Source: Liriodendron chinense (Eukaryota > Streptophyta > Magnoliopsida > Magnoliales > Magnoliaceae). From it: a stretch of 64,000 nt of DNA. The DNA is taken from the NCBI GenBank assembly GCA_003013855.2, contig ML058407.1, positions 620,001-684,000 on the forward strand. Reading direction: 5' to 3'. Below the pieces are notes generated by a model. It was not told where the DNA came from. It did no database searches and saw only the letters and a program-made list of their open reading frames with translations. Below, piece after piece: positions 57,162-64,000 of this stretch (position 1 is its first letter; every line of letters starts with the position of its first letter). Position numbers and translations under genes: made by a program.

Positions 57162-58727
57162 ATGTCCCGTTGGGAACGTAACCATTCAAATCGTCTCCAA
57201 TCTGAAGGTGGTTTAGTTGGACCTTTGTCAGTCCATAGACGAGTCCGAAATTATCAAGAGCATTGTGAAAGTTTGGGGAGTATGGATCAAACACCCTTAA
57301 GGAATCCTCCCCCCCCTACTCCAACCACAAACGCAAATCAGGAAGGAGTAGGAGAGAATGAGGTACATAATGTTCCTCCAATGAGATCACTACGAAATTA
57401 CCTACAACCTGCTCGTACAATTACACCTTCTTGCATAGTTCTACCAGCTAACGGTGGGACCCTTGACATAAAACCGGGAGTAATCCAACTTTTACCTAAA
57501 TTCCATGGGCTAGACTCTGACCGCCCATACTTACACTTGCAAGAATTCGAAGAAGTGTTGGCCACCTTGCATTATCCCAATGTTTCTGGGGATACAATCA
57601 GACTTAAACTTTTTCCCTTCACTTTGAAAGAAAGAGCCAAAGATTGGCTTCACTCTCTTAGACCATATTCGATTGGGTCATGGGTTGAGATGAACCGGGA
57701 ATTCTTGAAAAAGTTCTTCCCGGCTCATAAAACAAACACTCTTCGAAGGGCCATAATGAATTTCTCAGCTAAAGAGGGTGAATCATTCTTTCAATGTTGG
57801 GAAAGATTTAAGGAACTCCTGCTTGCTTGCCCACATCATGGCTATGAGAGTTGGCGAATTATAAATTTTTTCAATGATGGATTAAGTTCTAATATGCGCC
57901 AATTTGTGGAAATGATGTGTAACGGCGAGTTTATGAGTAAAAATCCAGATGATGCTTGGAGTTACTTGGACATGTTGGCTGAAAACGCCCAATCTTGGGA
58001 TACCTCGGATAAACCCAAGAACCCCAAGCTTACTCAAGAGAAAGGAGGGATATATGTCCTTAAAGAGGAAGACGACGTAAATGCAAGGATAGCCAACCTC
58101 ACAAGGAAGGTTGAGGCCATGGAACTTAGCAAAAATGGAGTTTCCAAGTCCAAGGAAGCTGTTGAAACCACATGTGGGATTTGTCTCACCGACTTACACG
58201 CTACGCAAGATTGTCCCACAATTCCTGCATTTAAGGAAGTGCTGCAAGAGACAGCCAATGCCACATATGGTTATCAACGTCCCTTCAATGGACCGGTAGG
58301 TAATACGTACAATGAGAGTTGGAAGAACCACCCGAATTTCAGTTGGAAGAATGTCCCAACGGGCAATCCTACCAACTCTCAAAGAGGGCCACCCATGCAA
58401 AATATGGCCCCACCTCAATTCTCATTGGAGGATACCTTGAGAGCGTTTATGCAAGGGCAAGCGCAAATAAATGAATCAAATCAGCAATTGTTCCAAGAGC
58501 TGAAAGTCTCGGTTGATGAGATTAAGGGACGCTTGAATGCTAGGGAAGGGACCTTTCCGGCCCAACCTCAGCCCAATCCTAAGCAAGTACATGAAGTAAG
58601 AATCCCTAATCCTTCCAACCAAAACATGGAGCAAGCTAAATCCATTACCACCCTTAGAAGTGGCAAACAAATTGACAAAACTATTCCGGTGAAGGCCGAT
58701 GAGCCTAATGATCCAGGTAAGTTCTAA
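57162..58727 (+). CDS. Ath-6 gag, intact 521-codon frame
   Basis: This is the capsid and nucleocapsid protein that forms the virus-like particle. MSRWERNHSN opens at 57162, the first ATG after the leader. N-terminal motifs are GGLVGPLSVHRR and PPMRSLRNYLQPARTITPSC. The gag core is at about residues 105-275 (VIQLLPKFHGLDS, LKLFPFTLKERAKDWLHSL, FFQCWERFKELLLACPHHGYESW, MMCNGEFMSKNPDDAW). The knuckle CGICLTDLHATQDC is at residues 338-351. A Gln/Asn/Pro-rich tail follows. It stops at 58725-58727 because of one extra base near 58715 relative to Ath-1 and Ath-2, which read through into protease. The stop could thus be a lesion rather than a designed gag end. Confidence 0.88.
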   Translation: MSRWERNHSNRLQSEGGLVGPLSVHRRVRNYQEHCESLGSMDQTPLRNPPPPTPTTNANQEGVGENEVHNVPPMRSLRNYLQPARTITPSCIVLPANGGTLDIKPGVIQLLPKFHGLDSDRPYLHLQEFEEVLATLHYPNVSGDTIRLKLFPFTLKERAKDWLHSLRPYSIGSWVEMNREFLKKFFPAHKTNTLRRAIMNFSAKEGESFFQCWERFKELLLACPHHGYESWRIINFFNDGLSSNMRQFVEMMCNGEFMSKNPDDAWSYLDMLAENAQSWDTSDKPKNPKLTQEKGGIYVLKEEDDVNARIANLTRKVEAMELSKNGVSKSKEAVETTCGICLTDLHATQDCPTIPAFKEVLQETANATYGYQRPFNGPVGNTYNESWKNHPNFSWKNVPTGNPTNSQRGPPMQNMAPPQFSLEDTLRAFMQGQAQINESNQQLFQELKVSVDEIKGRLNAREGTFPAQPQPNPKQVHEVRIPNPSNQNMEQAKSITTLRSGKQIDKTIPVKADEPNDPGKF

Positions 58728-59273
58728 GGATGAAAATGGATCTAACTTAACCCCACAACAATCGGAACGCATTTACCAGCCCATAGCACCATTCCCATCG
58801 AGATTGGTTGCCCTAAAATCTCTCCTAAATTCTCAAGATATTCTAGAGATTTTCAGACAAGTCAAGATCAATATCCCTTTGCTTGATGCCATCAAACAAA
58901 TTCCCTCTTATGCCAAGTTTCTAAAAGACCTATGCACAACAAAACGCAAATATAATGTGCAGCAAAAGGCCTTCTTAACTGAGCAAGTTAGTGCCATCCT
59001 CACTCAAAAGACTCCCTCAAAATTCAAAGATCCCGGTAGTCCCACAGTCTCATGTATCATTGGTGACTACCGGATTGAACGTGCCTTGTTAGACTTGGGG
59101 GCAAGTGTAAACTTGATCCCATACTCGGTATATGAGCAATTGGGCCTTGGTGAATTAAAACCCACCAAAACCACATTGCAACTCGCTGATAGATCTATCC
59201 GTGTACCAAGGGGATAGTTGAGGATGTTCTAGTCCAAGTTGACAAATTCTACTACCCGGTAGATTTTATAGTC
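58728..59273 (+). pseudogene. Ath-6 protease, frameshifted
   Basis: Retropepsin that would cleave the polyprotein. The linker (ERIYQPIAPFPSRLVALKS) leads to ALLDLGASVNLIPYSVYEQL (DLGAS 59092-59106) and LQLADRSIRVPRG. There the loss of one G in the run 59210-59213 shifts the frame. The continuation IVEDVLVQVDKFYYPVDFIVL is in the next frame. The active-site region is unaltered. Confidence 0.88.
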
Positions 59274-60898
59274 TTGGACACACAACCGGTTTTGGATGCT
59301 AGCACCCAAATACCGGTGATATTAGGCCGCCCATTCCTTGCCACATCAAACGCAATCATCAATTGCCGGAATGGGGTGATGCAAATATCTTTTGGAAACA
59401 TGACACTAGAGGTAAATGTGTTTCATTTGGGCAAAAGACATAGGGATGTCGATGATGATGAGTTCTTCGATGTGAACATGTTCGAAACTTTTGAAGAAGA
59501 AGAACTCCTCCAACTTGAACCACTAGAAAGCTTGGAGACATGCTTAGCACATATCATGGATTCCGAAGATCCCATCAGTAGTGAGATTGTGCAGGCATTA
59601 AATACAGAAAGACCGGTAGTTGATACTAGCCGGTGGAGGCACCACTTTGAAAAATTGTCACCAACCATATCAAGGCCTCTACCATCTAGCATCAAACCAC
59701 CAAAGCTTGACCTCAAACCGCTGCCATCAGAGCTTAAATACGTATATTTGGGTCAAGAGGAAACGTTCCCAGTTGTCATTGCCTCCCACCTAGAGAAAGA
59801 CCAAGAGCTCAAGTTGATTGAGCTACTCAAAGAACATCGGAAAGCCATAGGTTGGACAATAGCGGATCTCAAAGGGATAGATCCTTCGGTTTGCACTCAC
59901 CGTATACACCTTGAGGAAAATGCAAAAACATCTAGACAACCTCAAAGAAGGCTAAATCCAAACATGATGGAGGTTGTCAAAGCCGAGGTGTTAAAGCTAT
60001 TGGATGTGGGTATCATCTACCCCATCTCAGATAGCCAATGGGTGAGCCCCACCCAAGTTGTCCCCAAGAAATCCGGTATTACCATCATCGAAAACACCAA
60101 CAACGAGCTTATACCGACTAGGGTGACTACCGGTTGGCGTATGTGCATTGATTATAGGAAGCTCAACACGGTTACTAGGAAAGACCACTTCCCTCTCCCA
60201 TTTATGGATCAAATCTTGGAGAGGTTGGCAGGCCATCCCTATTATTGCTTCCTAGATGGCTATTCCGGATACAACCAAATTGAGATAGCTCTGGAAGACC
60301 AAGAGAAAACCACATTTACATGCCCGTTTGGTACCTTCGCTTACCGAAGGATGCCATTCGGGTTATGCAATGCACCCGCCACATTCCAACGATGCATGTT
60401 GAGTATTTTCTCGGACATGGTGGGTGAGTTTCTTGAGGTGTTCATGGATGACTTTTCTGTTTTTGGTTGTACTTTTGATGAGTGTCTCGAGCACTTGAAG
60501 TTGGTCTTGAGGAGGTGCGAGGAAAAACAACTTGTATTAAACTGGGAAAAATGCCATTTCATGGTACAAAGAGGAATAGTCCTTGGACACATCATCTCGT
60601 CCAATGGAATAGAAGTAGACCGGGCGAAAATTGATATAATTTCCAATCTACCACCACCCAAAAGCATACGTGATGTGCGGTCCTTCCTTGGACACGCCGA
60701 TTTTTATCGAAGGTTTATAAAGGACTTTAGTCACATCTCAAGGCCTTTATGCAACCTTCTACAAAAGGAAAACCAATTTGAGTGGAGTTTCGAATGTCAA
60801 TTAGCTTTTTCAAAGCTAAAAGACATGTTAACAACCGCTCCTATCATGCAACCACCAGATTGGTCCACTCCTTTTGAGTTGATGTGCGATGCAAGCTG
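59274..60898 (+). pseudogene. Ath-6 protease tail and reverse transcriptase
   Basis: A long open stretch starts with the protease end (IPVILGRPFLATSNAIINC) and an acidic linker. RT follows: HRIHLEENAKTSRQPQRRLNP, VGIIYPISDSQWVSPTQVVPKKSG, MCIDYRKLNTVTRKDHFPLPF, FLDGYSGYNQIEIA, FGTFAYRRMPFGLCNAPATFQ, and the active site FMDDFSVFG (FMDD 60441-60452). The thumb has FLGHADFYRRFIKDF. It ends at CDAS, the first RNase H motif, where an inserted T near 60896 creates TGA. All RT motifs are present without a stop. Confidence 0.9.
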
Positions 60899-61425
60899 AT
60901 TTTGCTATTGGGGCGGTGTTAGGCCAAAAGAAGGATAAAAAGCCCCATGTCATCTACTACGCAAGTAGGACCTTGAATCCTGCCCAAGTTAACTATTCGA
61001 CTACGGAGAAAGAGCTCCTAGCTGTCATTTTTGCCTTGGACAAATTCAGGCCATATTTAATAGGATCCAAAGTTATTGTTTATACAGATCATGCGGCGCT
61101 GAAATACCTTCTTTCCAAGAAGGATGCTAAGCCCCGTTTGCTAAGATGGATCCTACTCCTTCAAGAATTCGATTTGGAGATCAAAGATAAGAAGGGGGTA
61201 GAAAATGTGGTGGCGGATCATTTATCCCGTCTAGTCCTACCAAATTCCATTGACGAGTCACCTATTGAGGACTCATTCCCTGATGAGCAACTCTTTGTTG
61301 CTACGCATCCACCATGGTACGCTGATATAGCCAATTATCTTTCCACAGGTGCGATGCCGATTCATTGGACTGCGCAAGACAAACGTAAATTTTATAAGGG
61401 AAGTGCGCAGATTTTTTTGGGATGA
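60899..61425 (+). pseudogene. Ath-6 RNase H
   Basis: Domain that degrades the RNA strand of the hybrid. It shows FAIGAVLGQKKDKKPHVIYYASRTLN, STTEKELLAVIFALDKFRPYL, VYTDHAALKYLLSKKDAKPRLLRW and NVVADHLSRLVLP. It is out of frame with RT owing to the insertion near 60896. An extra base at 61388-61395 shifts the frame again before the integrase. Confidence 0.88.
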
Positions 61426-62651
61426 ACCTCTATTGTTTAAATATTGCCCAGACCAAATTATAAGGAGATGCGTCCCCGATGATGAATATAATTCAGTCAT
61501 CTCCTTTTGTCATGATCAAGCATGTGGGGGTCATTTTTCAGCCAAGAAAACAACTGCAAAAATTCTGCAGTGTGGTTTTTATTGGCCCACGTTATTTAAG
61601 GACACCCACGAATTTTGCAAAGCTTGCGAGCGCTGCCAGAAGTTAGGAGGATTATCCCGTCGAAATATGATACCCCTCACCCCAATTCAACATCTTGAAG
61701 TCTTTGACTATTGGGGCATCGATTTCATGGGACCATTCCCCTCATCTTTTGGACATGTCTATATTCTGCTTGCCGTAGACTATGTGTCTAAATGGATAGA
61801 GGCTATCCCATGTAGAACCAACGATCATCATACGGTTCTCAAGTTTCTCATGTAGAACCAACGATCATCATACGGTTCTCAAGTTTCTCAAAGAAAATAT
61901 ACTTTCTAGATTTGGGACACCTCGAGCCATTATTAGTGATGGTGGTTCTCACTTTTGCAATAGACCTTTTGAAACTTTGATGAAGAAATATGGTATTAGG
62001 CACAAAGTGAGTACCCCATACCACCCACAAACAAGTGGACAAGCTGAAATCTCCAATAGGGAAATCAAGCAGATTTTAGAAAAGACGGTGAGACCGGATC
62101 GCAAGGATTGGTCCCTACAATTAGATGATGCACTTTGGGCTCACCGTACTGCCTACAAGACACCCATTGGAATGTCCCCTTATAGACTTGTCTATGGGAA
62201 AGCTTGCCACTTGCCTGTGGAGATAGAACACAAAGCCTATTGGGCAATTCGGGCCCTAAATTTTGACATAGACAAAGCTAGCTTGCTTCGCAAACTTCAA
62301 TTAAATGAGCTTGATGAGATCCGGAACGATGCATATGAGAATTCGAGAATTTACAAGAGCAAGATGAAGGCCTTTCATGACAAGCACATTTTAAGAAAAT
62401 CTTTCCATGAAGGACAGAAAGTGCTCTTGTATAATGCCCGACTTCATCTTTTTCCGGGAAAATTACGATCTCGATGGACCGGCCCATATATTGTTAAAGA
62501 AGTTTTTCCTCATGGGGCTGTTGAGATTGAGAATGCAGCGAATGGTGACTGTTTCAAAGTTAATGGACAACGCCTTAAACCATTTGTTGAGAAATTTGAT
62601 TCAGAGGACATGTCCATCTCCCTGAATGATCCCGTCTATCAGGATGATTGA
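61426..62651 (+). pseudogene. Ath-6 integrase, broken by a 40-bp duplication
   Basis: The zinc domain HDQACGGHF ... CKACERCQ runs from about 61511 to 61636. The core has Asp at 61721-61723 (GIDFMGPF), Asp at 61938-61940 (IISDGGSHF) and Glu at 62046-62048 (SGQAEISN). The last two are 36 codons apart, giving D(35)E. RSRWTGPYIVKEVFPHG is the GPY module, and the end is NDPVYQDD. A direct 40-bp duplication (61811-61850 and 61851-61890) shifts the frame between the first and second Asp. Otherwise it is complete. Confidence 0.9.
61811..61890 (+). repeat. 40-bp direct duplication in Ath-6 integrase
   Basis: Two perfect adjacent 40-bp copies both start TGTAGAACCAACG. Other elements have one copy at the same place. 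Confidence 0.95.
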
Positions 62652-63780
62652 TCTCCTAGTCTGATGGAGGTATAGCATAGGTAGGTTTAGTTTTGTTTTA
62701 CTGTTTTAGTAGGATTTAGTTGTTGGAATTGCAGACCTCCATGATCGCTCTCTCAGGTACTATTGATTCTCACTCTCTCATATTTTACCATTGTTCTCAT
62801 GTTCATGCTAACTAACTATCTTTTTACATTGAGGACAATGCAAGATTTGGTTGGGGGGTGAGATGAGATCCCTCATCTAGCATATTGCAACATTTCGAGC
62901 TTCATATGCACAAATTTTTTTCGAATTTTCTAACATCTCAAAACTCTTTTAGAAAATTTTGTTTCTATACATTTAAGAGGCTATGAGTAGAAGAGGAGGA
63001 GAAACGAAGTGTGTGATGTTGTAGTCTTGAATTTCTTCCAACATAATGGCTTTATATGTTAATTCCCCTATTGTTGTGATTGATAGAAAATTTGAACACC
63101 TTTACACCAAGTTCACATTACACGATTTTCATGAGTGACAGGTTTATGTGATTTGTGGATTAGCTAGACTTTGGTTTATAGGTGTTGAGCAGCCAAGCCG
63201 GGGTATTTTGTCCATCCTTGTCCATGGGAAAATAATGAAAGATATGGATTTCTACAAATCCTATCTAAGTTAAAAGAAAAAGGAAAGAAAGGATGAAATC
63301 GGGAAGGAAAGAAAAATGGTGGAAATTTCCGAAAAGGGCTACCTATTACCAACCGGGGGATGATCGAACCGTAACCAAAGCCGGAAATGGGACGTAGTGT
63401 GAAAGCCTGTCGGAAGGACGGTAAGGCAAATTCCTGTCATAGGCTTGCTGTTGCTCTATGCACCTTGGAATCCCTGGTCTACTTAATCTATGAAGAAGAT
63501 GGTTCCAGGAACTCATGAGATGAACTTTCACTATGCACACTAGGTTGAATTTGTTCGAATTTTTTCTATTTATCAATCAGTCAGCGGGGATTTCATGTAA
63601 ACACTTCTTATGTTTTGAGAGTCCAAGGTTCAGCTTCTAACACCTAATTTTTCCAAATTTTACACTTATACATCTTGGAATGGATAGAAACATGATTTCT
63701 GGAAGAGAGTTGGATTTGGAGGTTTGAAACTGTTTCACGCATGTTTTGCTCGGGACTAGCAAAAAGCTGGTTGGGGGGTG
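62652..63780 (+). other. Ath-6 3' spacer with two PPTs and conserved block
   Basis: This spacer is non-coding. The inner tract GGTTGGGGGGTG is at 62849-62860 after GACAATGCAAGATTT. The conserved block is at 63336-63436 with a CTGTC-GGAAG-GACGG hairpin (63407-63421). The terminal PPT GCTGGTTGGGGGGTG (63766-63780) abuts the 3' LTR. No env-like frame is present. Confidence 0.8.
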
Positions 63781-64000
63781 TGTTGAACCTCCAATTTATA
63801 CATTGCATTGCCCATTACACTACTTAGTTTGCATGATTTTCATGGGTTAAAGGCCCAACTAACACGTGTTTTTGTGATTTTAGGGATGAGAGCGGACTTC
63901 GTCCAATTGGAGCGTAACAAGGGATATTTGAAGACATTGGAGGAAGTCCTAAGATGGATCAAGGAAAGAAGAAGAAAGAGAGAGAAAAGAAGATGAAGAA
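63781..64000 (+). repeat. Ath-6 3' LTR, first 220 bp
   Basis: It starts TGTTGAACCTCC after the PPT and is identical by eye to 55507-55726. The rest lies outside the window. Confidence 0.93.

Larger units (their letters stand above)
55507..64000 (+). mobile_element. Ath-6: youngest Athila-like element, subfamily I
   Basis: A plus-strand element has a 5' LTR, perfect PBS, full gag-pol, spacer, PPT and the first 220 bp of its 3' LTR, where the window ends. Those 220 bp are identical by eye to the 5' LTR. Gag is intact. Pol keeps all motifs but has four 1-bp indels and a 40-bp duplication. It inserted in the Ath-5 protease. It has the lowest LTR divergence in the window, over the little that can be compared. 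Confidence 0.95.

Noticed and set aside
63336..63436. Conserved spacer block as a hammerhead ribozyme
   Set aside because: The CUGAUGA and GAAA core arrangement of a hammerhead is not present; only a short hairpin is visible.

Overview
The window is repeat DNA from a flowering-plant nuclear genome. I see no cellular protein gene, tRNA or rRNA. Nearly every base belongs to nested LTR retrotransposons: one SIRE-like Ty1/copia element, five Athila-like Ty3/gypsy elements plus two solo LTRs, one unclassified long solo LTR, and one non-autonomous Athila derivative. The Athila assignment rests on gag with a CX2CX4HX4C knuckle, a DLGAS protease, an FMDD reverse transcriptase, RNase H, an HHCC/D-D(35)E integrase with a GPY module, and a primer binding site complementary to the 3' end of tRNA-Asp (TGGCGCCGTTGCCGGGGA). 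The species cannot be named from this. Names used here (Copia-1, Ath-1 to Ath-6, sLTR-1/2, LTR-X, NonA-1) are local labels.

Layout. 1-15020: Copia-1, which keeps gag, a PPT and a 3' LTR but no pol. Its gag is split by Ath-1 (minus strand, 259-11348, TSD ATGAT), whose own 5' LTR is split by sLTR-1 (9501-10989, TSD CCGGT). 15021-39359: Ath-2 (minus, badly decayed, 3' LTR partly inverted). It is interrupted by sLTR-2 (17761-19291, TSD GGGGT) and by LTR-X (22745-36591, TSD GTTTA). LTR-X in turn carries Ath-3 (25563-35922, minus, TSD GTGTG). 39360-51188: 5' LTR and leader of Ath-4 (plus), inserted in the 5' LTR of Ath-2 and itself carrying NonA-1 (40010-49845, TSD TTGAG). 51189-55506: Ath-5 (plus), cut in its protease by Ath-6 (55507 to beyond 64000, plus), the best-preserved autonomous-type element.

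Two Athila subfamilies are visible. In subfamily I (Ath-1, Ath-6, gag-pol of Ath-2) the LTR ends ...GAGGCGAGCGAACA and gag has a GGLVGPLSVHRR motif. In subfamily II (Ath-3, -4, -5, sLTR-1, sLTR-2) the LTR ends ...GGGGAAGCGAACA and gag has an IVEGI.REPRAR motif. Ath-2 has a mosaic LTR.

The most interesting object is NonA-1. It has 3.7-kb LTRs about 0.5% divergent by eye, an intact tRNA-Asp PBS and PPT, and only 2.4 kb of internal DNA. That DNA holds one open frame made of the linker regions of the Athila polyprotein with all catalytic domains removed, and with a gag motif amplified into five 18-residue repeats. Three cis-features recur across otherwise diverged copies. The first is an LTR hairpin with compensatory base changes, a fixed distance after the TATA box. 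The second is a conserved 100-bp block in the 3' spacer. The third is a duplicated polypurine tract. A 22-bp GACCGGTC-type palindrome is shared by the U3 regions of the Athila elements and the unrelated copia LTR.
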